Assembly: GCA_009773475.1 (NCBI GenBank)
Contig: WSXV01000022.1
Span: 1 to 34,957, forward strand
Length of the DNA: 34,957 nucleotides
Reading direction: 5' to 3'
DNA from: Desulfobulbaceae bacterium
GTDB lineage: Bacteria > Desulfobacterota > Desulfobulbia > Desulfobulbales > Desulfocapsaceae
Part shown: positions 23,644-32,019 of the stretch, one piece after another
Layout of the letters: each line of letters starts with the position of its first letter
Numbering within the stretch: position 1 is the stretch's first letter
The notes under the pieces: model-generated
Databases searched by the model: none
What the model was told of the DNA's origin: nothing
Seen by the model: the letters and a program-made list of their open reading frames with translations, nothing else
Translations under genes and position numbers: made by a program

Positions 23644-24741
23644 ATGAATTCGTGTGTTTTTTTGCATAGGGAATTTGTTTTAATCGCAGTCACAGCGGGT
23701 CTGTTGAGTATTCCACTAGCCAGCAATGTCCTGGCACAAGCCGGGACAGCAGATATGGCGGAGTGCCTTGGGATCGCTGGTGATCAGGAGCGCCTGGCCT
23801 GCTATGACCGGGTCAGCGGCCGAACTGCCGAAGCGTCCCCTGTGGCCGGGACCTCAAGGGCCACCGCCGCCTCTGCAACGGGAGATTCGGGAGTGCTCAC
23901 CGCCCCTGCGACGACCGCAAGTACAGTAACGGCACCGCTGTCGCTGCTCGATACGGCGTGGCGGTTCAATCCTGACTCGGATCGCTACACCATTGCCCTG
24001 TATCGGGCGAACTACATTCAGTTTGCACGCTATACCGATCGAGTCAACGATCATCCTTTCTCGCCGTTGTACAATGCTGCCGGCATAGGCGACGAGAACC
24101 TGGATTCAACCGAGGCTCACTTTCAACTCAGCTTTAAAAGCCGCCTCTGGACCACCGACGATCGACAGTTCGGGCTCTGGGTGGCCTACACCCAGCAGAG
24201 TCAATGGCAGAGCTATAACGAAGATATTTCCCGGCCCTTCCGGGAAACCAACTTTATGCCCGAGGTCCTTATGAGTTATCGCCCTGATATCTCTCTGGGA
24301 GGATTTCACTGGCGGCTGTTTAACCTCGGCTATGCCCATCAGTCCAATGGGCGCCCTGATCCCATCTCCCGCAGTTGGGACCGGATCATTGGTGAATTCG
24401 GCATCGAAAACGGCAATTTCGCACTGCTTCTGCGGCCATGGTACCGCATAGAAGAAGATGACCAAGAAGACGATAATCCAGACATCACTGATTACATGGG
24501 TTATGGCGATATAACCGGTATTTATAAGTGGAACCAGCACAGCTTCAGCCTGATGGTCCGGGGGAATATCGACAAAGAGAAAGGGGCAGCCCAGTTGACC
24601 TGGACGACCCCGCCCCTGCTTGGCCCCTTGCGGGGTTATGTCCAGGGATTCACCGGATATGGAGACAGCATGATCGACTACAACTGGCGGCAGGACATCA
24701 TCGGTTTCGGAGTAACCCTGAACGATCTGCTGGACCGCTAA
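23644..24741 (+). CDS. pldA: Outer-membrane phospholipase A
   Basis: This encodes 365 residues with a signal peptide (about 1-31, ending V-L-A). A short region follows with C-L-G-I-x5-E-R-L-A-C-Y-D (41-55), a cysteine pair common at the start of exported enzymes. An Ala/Thr-rich linker leads to the OMPLA beta-barrel (about 100-365) ending in an aromatic-rich strand. The active site is Y-A-H-Q-S-N-G-R, giving His232 and Ser234, with S-R-S-W-D-R 12 residues on. The residue aligned with the E. coli catalytic Asn is Asp246 here, a substitution I believe occurs in other members. The enzyme hydrolyses outer-membrane phospholipids with calcium after dimerisation. An AGGAG motif upstream supports the start. 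Confidence 0.95.
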   Translation: MNSCVFLHREFVLIAVTAGLLSIPLASNVLAQAGTADMAECLGIAGDQERLACYDRVSGRTAEASPVAGTSRATAASATGDSGVLTAPATTASTVTAPLSLLDTAWRFNPDSDRYTIALYRANYIQFARYTDRVNDHPFSPLYNAAGIGDENLDSTEAHFQLSFKSRLWTTDDRQFGLWVAYTQQSQWQSYNEDISRPFRETNFMPEVLMSYRPDISLGGFHWRLFNLGYAHQSNGRPDPISRSWDRIIGEFGIENGNFALLLRPWYRIEEDDQEDDNPDITDYMGYGDITGIYKWNQHSFSLMVRGNIDKEKGAAQLTWTTPPLLGPLRGYVQGFTGYGDSMIDYNWRQDIIGFGVTLNDLLDR

Positions 24742-25125
24742 GCCGACCACGGGCTGGGCGGGTTGCCGGACCCGCTTTCTCTGGCGGTTCCGGGGACGAG
24801 ATATTTATCATTGACGAGCTTCCTCTTCCACTGCTACATTTCTGCCATGGGAAGAACTACCCGACCAATGGCCCCGGCTAGCCAATATCGAACCGATGGG
24901 GCAATGGTGCAGGAAGTTTCATATCCATGTCCGGCCCAAGTGCCTGATGCCCTATGATCTCCATCGTATCGCCGTACTCCACCGCGAGGAAGGTCTTGCC
25001 AGCGCCGAAACGTGACATCGCAAACAATGGGATGAGAAGACCGCAACGCCCTGATTCAAGAAAGAATTCCACATGTCAGATTCACTTCCCCCAAGACTGT
25101 TCCATCCGCCACTGGAGGGTCCACG
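24742..25125. other. Intergenic region, possibly decayed coding sequence
   Basis: 384 bp with overlapping short frames on both strands and codon-like composition, but no complete gene. A minus-strand frame at 24878-25072 and a plus-strand stretch around 24790-24880 look weakly protein-like; neither matches a family I know. It may be a gene remnant. The final 20 bases hold the ribosome-binding site GGAGGG of the next gene. Confidence 0.35.
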
Positions 25126-26502
25126 ATGAGTGACAAAAGCACCAGCGCCGAGCAAGGAGAGGATCTTGTAGCCAGGGCTAGGATCTATGCCACGGAGATG
25201 CACGAGCGCCTGCACCATCGCCGCAAATACACTCTCCAGCCCTATCAAGAGCACCTCGCCGGTGTCGCCGCGCTGGTGGCATCAATAACCAGCGACACTG
25301 AAATGATCGCGGCGGCCTGGCTCCATGACACGGTGGAGGACACCGCCGTCACCTTTAATGACCTGAACCGGGAATTCGGGCCGGAGGTGATGCGCCTGGT
25401 CATGGAGCTCACCGATATCAGCCGCCCCAGCGATGGAAACCGCGCCGTCCGCAAGGCCATTGACCTCCATCATCTGGCCCAGGCCTCAACCCGCGGCCAG
25501 ACCATTAAACTTGCCGACATCATCGAAAACACCATCGACATCTGCCGCCACGACCAGCGTTTCGCCAAAATCTATCTTACCGAGGGCGCGGCCCTGCTCA
25601 GCGTCCTGCGCGACGGTCACCCCCGCCTTTACCGGCATGCCAGAGAGCTGATTGAATCCCATGGCCGGAAGCTGGATATCGCCCTGCCCGACATCCTCCC
25701 CTTGACCGTGGCTGAAAGCGGTGGACTGCTGGAAAATTCACCGGCTTTGCAAGACCAATTTCTGAGATTCCGAAGGTTTATCCAGAATTTTTCCGCCCGT
25801 GATATCCTTGAGCCCCTCCATTCCTTTGATGCGGGCATTGATACTGAGCGGGTGCGCCATTTTTTTGAGTACGAAGGGGTGGCGCTGATCGGCATCCGTC
25901 AGAAGGGAATGCCTGCTGGCTATATCACGCCGGAAGATGAGATCGGAAAGGGCGCCGTGCTCTTCTACCATCCCTTTCTGCAACTGCAGATCGTCCCCCT
26001 GGAGGCTCCGCTCACCGATGTTATCCATGTCCTGTCCCGCTTCGCCCACTGCTTCATCAGGATAGCAGGTGAAATTATCGGGGTGATTACCCGCGCCGAC
26101 ATTGAAAAACCGCTGGTACGCATGTGGTTGTTTGGAATTATCATGCAGTTTGAGATCGTGGTGACAACTCTGGTCAAAGAGCGCTGGCCCCAGGAAGAGT
26201 GGCGGGAATTTATCAGCGCGGGTCGTCTGACTAAGGCCGCCGAGCTGATGGAAGAACGGAGGAGGAGGAAGATAGCGGGTGGCGACCTCTTTTCCTGCCT
26301 GCAACTCTCGGACAAGTTACGGGTGGCGGGCCAGATGGAGGATTTTTATAAAAAATTGGGCTACCAGTCCCTGGGGGCCGCTAAAAAAATGAGCAAGGAG
26401 CTGGAGGCTTTGCGCAATAACCTTGCTCACGGCCAGGACATCACCGTGGAAAACTGGAGGGCCATTCTCCGCCTGGCGCGCCGGATTGACGCCGAAGGGT
26501 GA
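25126..26502 (+). CDS. HD hydrolase - CBS-like - HEPN-like fusion protein
   Basis: This encodes 458 residues starting behind GGAGGG. Residues about 15-180 form an HD domain like the RelA/SpoT hydrolase: H43, the pair H67-D68 in A-W-L-H-D-T-V-E-D-T, and K-L-A-D131. Residues about 240-350 look like a CBS pair (S-A-R-D-I-L-E-P-L, V-A-L-I-G-I, and I-G-V-I-T-R-A-D-I-E-K-P). The last 60 residues carry A-L-R-N-N-L-A-H-G, an R-x4-H motif (R430-H435) typical of HEPN folds. The combination suggests a nucleotide-regulated hydrolase or RNase: HD may cleave a pyrophosphate-type nucleotide, CBS may bind adenylate, and HEPN may act on RNA or structurally. The last two are inference. It is monocistronic and cytoplasmic. 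Confidence 0.85.
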   Translation: MSDKSTSAEQGEDLVARARIYATEMHERLHHRRKYTLQPYQEHLAGVAALVASITSDTEMIAAAWLHDTVEDTAVTFNDLNREFGPEVMRLVMELTDISRPSDGNRAVRKAIDLHHLAQASTRGQTIKLADIIENTIDICRHDQRFAKIYLTEGAALLSVLRDGHPRLYRHARELIESHGRKLDIALPDILPLTVAESGGLLENSPALQDQFLRFRRFIQNFSARDILEPLHSFDAGIDTERVRHFFEYEGVALIGIRQKGMPAGYITPEDEIGKGAVLFYHPFLQLQIVPLEAPLTDVIHVLSRFAHCFIRIAGEIIGVITRADIEKPLVRMWLFGIIMQFEIVVTTLVKERWPQEEWREFISAGRLTKAAELMEERRRRKIAGGDLFSCLQLSDKLRVAGQMEDFYKKLGYQSLGAAKKMSKELEALRNNLAHGQDITVENWRAILRLARRIDAEG

Positions 26503-26670
26503 TGGCCTTCCTTCGTGATACGCCATCCCAGTACAAACAGATTTTCAGCCTGTTTTACAACGCTACGCCCATCGCCGATTTTTCATTGTAAATACCAGTA
26601 TAACTGTCCGGGGGGCCGCTGTTGACGGCCTCCCCCATGTATCGTTCACATTCCGGAAGAAGCTGACCAT

Positions 26671-27804
26671 ATGAAGACCAACAAAACAAATATTCCCCCA
26701 CTCCTTGTTTTTATAAAAGAAGAAGCCGGGTTTCTAGTGGGGCTGGCGACCCTTATGTTTTTTATGACCGTGGGAAGTCCTCTGCTGTCCAATCTCTCTG
26801 GTTGGGTAACACCATTGGGCCTGTTTGCATGGCTATTCCCGGTTATGCTGTGGCTTTCATTCAGGGTGGTTGCGCACGCCGACTGCCTTGCCATTAAATT
26901 CGGGGAGCCCTACGGCACCCTCATCCTGACCCTGTCCGTCATCAGCATTGAGGTTATCATGATCTCCGCAGTCATGCTGACAACGAATACCAACCCGGGA
27001 CTCGGACGGGACATGATGTTTGCCGTGCTGATGATTGTACTCAACGGCCTGATCGGTATATCGCTGCTTGTTGGGGGGTTGCGCCATCTCGAGCAGGAGC
27101 ATAATTTGCAAGGGGCCAACATGTTTCTGGTTGTTCTCCTCCCCCTGGCCATTCTGAACCTGCTGCTTCCCAACTACACGGTGTCAACGGAGCCGGGAAC
27201 GCTGTCAGTGATGCAGATGATCTTCCAGGTGACGGCATCCCTGGCGCTCTATGTTGTCTTTCTGGCAATCCAAACCATGCGCCACCAGGGTTTTTTCATT
27301 GAGGCTGAAAACACGTCGGGCGACGACGATGAGCACGATCATCTTGTCATCCGTTCTCTGCCCTACCACATCGTCATGCTCCTGGCCAATATGCTGCCCA
27401 TCGTGCTTCTCTCCAAAGGGATGGCTAAAATCATTGACTTTCAGATGGCCGAGCTCAAGACTCCCGCCGCCCTTGGCGGTGTCCTGATTGCCTTGCTGGT
27501 ACTGGCCCCTGAGGGCTTGGCCGCTATCCGGTCAGCCCGTAACAACCGTTTGCAGCGCTCAGTCAATGTGTGTCTGGGCTCTGCCCTGGCGACCATCGGC
27601 TTGACCGTGCCAGCGGTGCTCTGCATTGGCTTGATCACCGGGAACAAAGTCGTGCTTGGTCTTTCTCCGGTGGATTCGCTCCTGCTCCTGACCACCCTTG
27701 GGGTCTCTGTCATCACCTTTTCATCCACCAAGACCAATCTCGTCCATGGCGTCGTCCACCTGATCCTGTTCGTCACCTATCTGGTCATGATCTTTGACCA
27801 CTGA
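26671..27804 (+). CDS. chaA: ChaA-type calcium(sodium)/proton antiporter
   Basis: This encodes 377 residues with about ten or eleven transmembrane helices in two related halves, as in the CaCA superfamily. The first alpha repeat has I-S-I-E-V-I-M-I-S-A-V-M with its conserved Glu. The second has L-V-L-A-P-E-G-L-A-A-I, again with an essential acidic residue in a membrane helix. A His/Asp-rich cytoplasmic loop between the halves (G-D-D-D-E-H-D-H, about 214-221) may sense metal ions. ChaA exchanges Ca2+, Na+ or K+ for protons at the inner membrane. The ATG at 26671 follows GGAAGAAG. A broken RCK_C fragment follows directly, which points to an ion-homeostasis neighbourhood. Confidence 0.92.
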   Translation: MKTNKTNIPPLLVFIKEEAGFLVGLATLMFFMTVGSPLLSNLSGWVTPLGLFAWLFPVMLWLSFRVVAHADCLAIKFGEPYGTLILTLSVISIEVIMISAVMLTTNTNPGLGRDMMFAVLMIVLNGLIGISLLVGGLRHLEQEHNLQGANMFLVVLLPLAILNLLLPNYTVSTEPGTLSVMQMIFQVTASLALYVVFLAIQTMRHQGFFIEAENTSGDDDEHDHLVIRSLPYHIVMLLANMLPIVLLSKGMAKIIDFQMAELKTPAALGGVLIALLVLAPEGLAAIRSARNNRLQRSVNVCLGSALATIGLTVPAVLCIGLITGNKVVLGLSPVDSLLLLTTLGVSVITFSSTKTNLVHGVVHLILFVTYLVMIFDH

Positions 27805-27853
27805 GTGAAACCGGAATCTCCTGTCATTGCCGGGCCTATGCCACCGACAGCGG

Positions 27854-28020
27854 ATAAGCGGCATCCGTGAAAAAACTGGCTGTAATGTCATCGCCATCTT
27901 CCGCGACAAAAAAAACTGCCCATCAACCCGAATCCCGATGAAAGATTCACAGCCGGTGATGAGATCCTGTTGATCGGCACCGTGGCAGCGAAAAAGGCCT
28001 TTACCCTCAAGTATCCTTAA
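27854..28020 (+). pseudogene. RCK_C (TrkA-C) domain remnant with frameshift
   Basis: Only the C-terminal part of a K+ channel/transporter regulatory domain survives. The first frame (27854 on) gives I-R-E-K-T-G-C-N-V-I-A-I-F-R-D, the first strand of an RCK_C domain. At the run of eight A bases (27908-27915) the match jumps to another frame giving L-P-I-N-P-N-P-D-E-R-F-T-A-G-D-E-I-L-L-I-G-T, the rest of the domain, ending at TAA 28018-28020. There is no start codon or upstream Rossmann or transmembrane part. It is best seen as a decaying gene, unless a sequencing error lies in the A-run. Confidence 0.7.
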
Positions 28021-28578
28021 GCTCTGAAATGATCAGGGAATTGAGACGAATTCAGGCGGTACATTCTACCACCAGTCCGCGATAGCGGTTCGGTTTTCCC
28101 ATCGACCTGTCCAGACATTTTGGATGTCTATCTTGCCTCTGACAAAGCACTACTTTTCTGGAAGAAGCTTGTCTTTCAGTTACCTACCATTGCTCGGTTC
28201 TGCCACTGATATCGTCTCAACTCTTCACTCAGGAGCCCCTCAGAGTCTCGCTCACTCGCTTACCTGCAAAATGAGGTTTCATATTATCCACTAACCGTCA
28301 TTCCCGCGTAGGCGGCAATCCATAACATACCGAATTTACCAAACTGGATTCCCGATAAAAGCACTCGGGAATGACGGGGTGGTTATTTTGCAAGAGCCTC
28401 TCAGAATTCCTGTTAAAAATATTCCACCTGTGATTGAATGAAACAACGTTCGATTATGTGACGATAAGGGGAATCTGGGTAAGCTTGAAAAGCTACTTTT
28501 GATGAACGGGTTGGGGTTGGCACTGAAAGTAGTGCCATTGCCATTTTTTGACACATGTAATTTTAGTACAGGACTCAG
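28021..28578. other. Long intergenic region
   Basis: 558 bp with no convincing gene. It contains the palindromic element described separately (28295-28377). Near its end is GGCACT-GAAAGT-AGTGCC (about 28517-28534), a 6-bp hairpin followed by CATTTTTTG, a possible weak terminator. The AT-rich stretch after it, about 28540-28570, may include the aldo/keto reductase promoter. Confidence 0.4.
28295..28377. repeat. REP/MITE-like palindromic element
   Basis: An 83-bp element with perfect 12-bp terminal inverted repeats CCGTCATTCCCG (28295-28306) and CGGGAATGACGG (28366-28377). Inner partial complementarity (GGCAATCCA with TGGATTCCC) extends the stem. Elements with GTCATTCCCG ends are common dispersed palindromes in proteobacterial genomes. 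Only one copy lies in this window. Confidence 0.65.
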
Positions 28579-29418
28579 ATGAAAACCACACAACTTGGCA
28601 GATTTGGACGTGAGATTTCCGTTGTCGGTCTGGGCGGTGAAGGTGTCCTTCGGACCTATGACCGGTCAAAAGAGGCGCAGAGTGTCATTCATGAGGCCCT
28701 GCAACAGGGGATAACCTACTGCGACTGCGCCCGGGTGTACTCCGATAGTGAGCTCTATTATGGCGAGGTGTGGAAAAGTAATCCTGAATTACGAAGCTCG
28801 ATCTTTCAAACCTCAAAATCCGCGTCCCGCGACAGAGTTGGCGCCTTGCAAGACCTCTCTGATTCTTTGCAGCGCCTGAAGACCGATCATCTTGATCTCT
28901 GGCAGATTCACGATATCCGCACCGAGGAAGATTTTGCGAGAATATCCGGGCCCGGCTGGGCATTGGAGGCATTTATCTCAGCAAAAGAGGCAGGAATTGT
29001 AAAAAACATTGGGGTTACCGGACACCATGACCCGTCTATTCTCAGCAAAGCCGTTGAGCAATGGCCCGTTGACACGGTGCTCATGCCCGTCAACCCCGTT
29101 GAAGAGGTGCTCGGCGGATTTCTGACCGATACCTTGCCGAAGGCGAAGGAGAAAGGAGTCGCCGTAATCGGCATGAAGGTGCTCGGCGCGGGCCACTACA
29201 TCGTTCCCGAACTCGGCATAACGGCCCAACTGCTTATTCGCTATGCACTTTCCTGCGGCATCACCCTTGCCATTGTCGGTTGCTCGTCTCCGCAGGAGGT
29301 CCGTGAGCTTTCGTCCGCCGCCGACCTGCCCCTATTATCTGATGCTGAAAAGGAAAAAATAACCGAACTGTTTGCCCCTCATGCACGGGAGTTGGCCTTT
29401 TACCGGGGAGTCCGCTGA
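28579..29418 (+). CDS. Aldo/keto reductase
   Basis: This encodes 279 residues, slightly short for the (beta/alpha)8 aldo/keto reductase fold. The catalytic tetrad is visible: Asp and Tyr in Y-C-D-C-A-R-V-Y, Lys in Q-T-S-K-S, and His in W-Q-I-H-D-I. G-L-G-G-E-G near the N-terminus matches the first strand. The NADPH-binding C-terminal part has I-V-G-C-S-S-P-Q-E-V. It reduces aldehydes or ketones with NADPH in the cytoplasm; the substrate is unknown. The gene is monocistronic, on the boundary between the core and the second accessory zone, and its GC content matches the core. Confidence 0.93.
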   Translation: MKTTQLGRFGREISVVGLGGEGVLRTYDRSKEAQSVIHEALQQGITYCDCARVYSDSELYYGEVWKSNPELRSSIFQTSKSASRDRVGALQDLSDSLQRLKTDHLDLWQIHDIRTEEDFARISGPGWALEAFISAKEAGIVKNIGVTGHHDPSILSKAVEQWPVDTVLMPVNPVEEVLGGFLTDTLPKAKEKGVAVIGMKVLGAGHYIVPELGITAQLLIRYALSCGITLAIVGCSSPQEVRELSSAADLPLLSDAEKEKITELFAPHARELAFYRGVR

Positions 29419-29537
29419 AGAGAAGCGTCAGCTATAAAACGCTTTGATCATTCAATTTACTCTGGCCACTTTTATCTGATGACCTGTCTGCGGCGAGCCA
29501 TCGAGCCACCCTGTAAGGTCTCTAAAATGACGCCATC

Positions 29538-29575
29538 TTTCTGAATAGCACTCAAGCTAAAGTTCTATTCAGAAA
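29538..29575. terminator. Hairpin downstream of aldo/keto reductase
   Basis: The 11-bp perfect arms TTTCTGAATAG (29538-29548) and its complement (29565-29575) lie 120 bp past the aldo/keto reductase stop. No T-tract follows, so terminator function is uncertain; it may be a palindromic element at the core/accessory boundary. Confidence 0.4.
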
Positions 29576-29666
29576 CTTGAAAACACCTTGTTCGATGGAA
29601 ACGGCCTAGACTTTTTAAGGTTAAGTCTAAAAAATCAAATTTTATCGTCACATGGAGGGGGAACAA

Positions 29667-30122
29667 ATGAAATTTAATGGAAATCTCTTAACGATTGAAG
29701 ATTTTGACGTGGTTCCAAGCGGGAGTATGAAACCAATACTCTGGAACCAAAGTGTGTACGATACGCAAGTAATTTCAAGAACTACGCTAGAGGTGCCGGC
29801 TGGCGTGACATTTATTAAACTGTTTTTCCAAGTCAAATGGGAATGGGACAGCATGCCAGAGAAATCAACAGGCTTTCGAATTGCACAGGTTCGAAAGAAC
29901 GGTACCGATGACACACAACTCCCGGAAAGCAGAATCGCGGCAGCACCAGGAACCTATACGACGCAAAATGGCTCCACACCTGCCATTCAAGTCGAAGCCG
30001 GTGATATTTTCGAATTGTGGGTCGGACAAAATTCAGGATTTGAAATCAAGATATTCCCTCATCAAACGTGGTTTGCAATGGAAATAATAGAGGCAACCAT
30101 TCCCGCTCTAATGCCAATATGA
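29667..30122 (+). CDS. Jelly-roll-like hypothetical protein
   Basis: This encodes 151 residues from the ATG at 29667, placed behind GGAGGGGG; the frame opens at an ATG (29652) overlapping that Shine-Dalgarno. No signal peptide or membrane segment is present. The composition is strand-rich with aromatic residues (F-F-Q-V-K-W-E-W, I-F-E-L-W-V, P-H-Q-T-W-F-A-M-E-I-I), resembling beta-sandwich receptor-binding or C1q-like modules in phage and secreted proteins. This is only a fold impression. The gene is less GC-rich than the core and begins the right-hand accessory zone. It is followed by hairpins at 30282 and 30333, and no attC was found after it. Confidence 0.75.
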   Translation: MKFNGNLLTIEDFDVVPSGSMKPILWNQSVYDTQVISRTTLEVPAGVTFIKLFFQVKWEWDSMPEKSTGFRIAQVRKNGTDDTQLPESRIAAAPGTYTTQNGSTPAIQVEAGDIFELWVGQNSGFEIKIFPHQTWFAMEIIEATIPALMPI

Positions 30123-30281
30123 ATTGCAATCGAGGCTGAACAACCAGGAACCAGTTGCATCCATCCAGTTTATGTTGTGAAAAACACCATAATTGCAACG
30201 CGGGCATTTTTGAAATTCGAAACCGGCAATTTCGAAAATCATTTTTACGAGGCTTCGAACCAGACGATCGAGTGGATGGCG

Positions 30282-30325
30282 GGAGGCGGACAAGGCACTT
30301 CTGTTACCGTACCTTGTCCGCCTCC
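30282..30325. other. Long perfect hairpin
   Basis: The 14-bp perfect arms GGAGGCGGACAAGG (30282-30295) and its complement (30312-30325) enclose a 16-base loop. It is not an attC, because no AAC/GTT cores flank it. It lies inside a 66-codon frame (30177-30377) that does not look like a real gene. It could be a structured RNA or part of a palindromic mobile element. Confidence 0.6.
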
Positions 30326-30332
30326 ACTGAGT

Positions 30333-30400
30333 AAAAGAGTCAGGGTCGTTTTAGATTTGGTAAGAAGTGAGATTTAAATTTTTCTCTGACTCCCTTTATG
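30333..30400. repeat. Possible second palindromic element
   Basis: AAAAGAGTCAGGG near 30333 is partly complementary to TTCTCTGACTCCCTTT near 30384-30400, with an AT-rich centre. GAGTCAG-ended palindromes resemble dispersed REP-like elements in marine and sediment proteobacteria. This is recognition from memory and of low confidence. Confidence 0.35.
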
Positions 30401-30584
30401 CAGAAGCCTTTACAGAAGTCTAATGCTGAAACTGTTGTGATTGCCCACCGCATCAGGTAATGATAAAAAAATGTGAAAAATCAGCTAAATATACACAAAC
30501 TCAGTAATTCATAAATAACAATAGGCAGAATCCGCATAGTATATGCTTTCTGTCTATTATACTGTTATAAGCAAGGAGTTCTAT

Positions 30585-31466
30585 TTGAGCGTCAGCGATA
30601 AATTCTCAAGTTTTTGCACCGCTTTACGTATGAGCGATACGACTGTCTCTAATGTTCGTTATAGAGCAAAACAGATTACCAAGAGAGTTAATTCTGACTT
30701 CAGAGGAATCGACTCTGATACGAGATACAGTTTGTTTGTTGGTTCTTATGGTAGGGGAACGGACATTCATGTTAGCGATATAGATATGATTGCCGAACTC
30801 CCATACTCTGAGTATGAGAGATATGACGAATACAACGGAAATGGCCAGTCTGCGCTTATACAGGCAGTAAAAAATTCGATCAAGAAAACCTATTCGACCA
30901 CTCATGTGAGTGGAGACGGGCAAGTAGTAAAGCTAAATTTCCAGGATGGAATATGCTACGAAATCGTTCCTGGGTTCATTAACAAAGATGGCTCAAGTTT
31001 TACCTATCCAGATAGCAATAATGGAGGTTCGTGGAAGGTAACTAAGCCGCGCGAGGAAATTTCAGAGATCACTAGCGCGAATAATCTATGGAATAAAAAC
31101 CTTAAGCGGCTATGCCGAATGGCTCGAGCATGGAAAGACACTTGGGATGTCCGTATGGGAGGACTACTGATCGATACACTTGCGTATAACTTTCTGAGGC
31201 AGTGGGAATACAAGGACAAATCCTATATTTACTATGACTGGATGACACGGGATTTTTTTGAATATCTAAAGAATCAAGATCCGGATAAAAATTATTGGCT
31301 TGCACCGGGCAGCTCTCAATACGTATGGCGCAAAGGGCCTTTCGAATACAAAGCGCTTCGTTGCTTTAACCTTGCTAAAGAGGCAATAAAGTACGAAACA
31401 GATGAAATGCCGTATTCAGCAAATAATAAATGGCGAGAAATATATGGTACAAAATTCCCTTCTTAG
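30585..31466 (+). CDS. CD-NTase (SMODS nucleotidyltransferase, CBASS)
   Basis: This encodes 293 residues starting at TTG 30585, which has AAGGAG six bases upstream. An ATG at 30543 lacks a ribosome-binding site and would add 14 residues. The protein is a cGAS/DncV-like nucleotidyltransferase: G-S-Y-G-R-G-T (53-59) followed by S-D-I-D (64-67), giving two catalytic aspartates, and a third acidic residue in C-Y-E-I-V-P (E126). The C-terminal half contains the helical OAS-like sensor region. On phage infection such enzymes make cyclic oligonucleotides that switch on an effector. The clade and product cannot be told here. The next gene, a SLATT membrane effector, overlaps its end by 23 bp. An attC follows the pair. 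Base composition is AT-rich, a sign of transfer. Confidence 0.93.
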   Translation: MSVSDKFSSFCTALRMSDTTVSNVRYRAKQITKRVNSDFRGIDSDTRYSLFVGSYGRGTDIHVSDIDMIAELPYSEYERYDEYNGNGQSALIQAVKNSIKKTYSTTHVSGDGQVVKLNFQDGICYEIVPGFINKDGSSFTYPDSNNGGSWKVTKPREEISEITSANNLWNKNLKRLCRMARAWKDTWDVRMGGLLIDTLAYNFLRQWEYKDKSYIYYDWMTRDFFEYLKNQDPDKNYWLAPGSSQYVWRKGPFEYKALRCFNLAKEAIKYETDEMPYSANNKWREIYGTKFPS

Positions 31467-32019
31467 TGCACTAGAAGAGCAAATAAGAGAGTGTTTTGGT
31501 CGTGTTGCATGGTCACACAAAACACATGAAAAATGCTCTGACATACTAAATACACGGTTAAACCGGATAAAGCTCTGGCAGATTATTTTATCAGCAATAA
31601 CAACGACCGGGATTATGGTCGCCGTGTTTGGCGAGTCTAAGGAAATAGGCGTCCTGTCAGCTGTACTTTCATTTTTTCTTACCGTTTTGAACACTTATGT
31701 GAAGCAATACGATCTCGGTGGCTTGGCCCAAAAGCATGCTGACGCAGCAGTGGATTTATGGAATATGAGAGAGTGCTATCTCTCACTTTTAACAGACATT
31801 AGATCTGGCCATGTAGAAGATGATAAAGTTAGAGAGCACAGAGATGCTCTACAAGAAAAGCTATTAGAAATATATCGAGGTTCTCCAAGAACTATTGCTA
31901 AAGCCTATAAAGAAGCGACGAAAGCACTGAAGAAACTAGAAGAGCTAACTTTTAGCGATGAAGAGATAGATGCTATTTTACCAAAGGCTCTTCGCAAGAC
32001 CTCAAGCAATGGCTTATAA
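31444..32019 (+). CDS. SLATT-family two-TM effector
   Basis: This encodes 191 residues from the ATG at 31444, overlapping the CD-NTase by 23 bp; an earlier ATG at 31402 lies deeper in that gene. Two transmembrane helices (about 44-63 and 67-86) are separated by a short turn (E-S-K-E). A long helical cytoplasmic tail follows with A-Q-K-H-A-D-A-A-V-D-L-W-N-M-R-E, the conserved SLATT pattern. SLATT (SMODS and SLOG-associated two-TM) proteins are thought to open membrane pores on binding the nucleotide signal, killing the infected cell. No Cap2/Cap3 ubiquitin-like ancillary genes are present, so this is a minimal two-gene CBASS-like system. The stop codon sits inside the left core of attC 32014-32085. 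Confidence 0.9.
   Translation: MVQNSLLSALEEQIRECFGRVAWSHKTHEKCSDILNTRLNRIKLWQIILSAITTTGIMVAVFGESKEIGVLSAVLSFFLTVLNTYVKQYDLGGLAQKHADAAVDLWNMRECYLSLLTDIRSGHVEDDKVREHRDALQEKLLEIYRGSPRTIAKAYKEATKALKKLEELTFSDEEIDAILPKALRKTSSNGL

Noticed and set aside
24878..25072. 64-codon minus-strand frame between pldA and the HD-CBS-HEPN gene
   Set aside because: It looks weakly protein-like but has no ribosome-binding site or recognised motif.
30177..30377. 66-codon plus-strand frame
   Set aside because: It spans a perfect hairpin and part of a palindromic element, with no ribosome-binding site.
30543..30584. ATG at 30543 as the CD-NTase start
   Set aside because: No ribosome-binding site precedes it, while TTG 30585 has AAGGAG six bases upstream and gives the expected family N-terminus.
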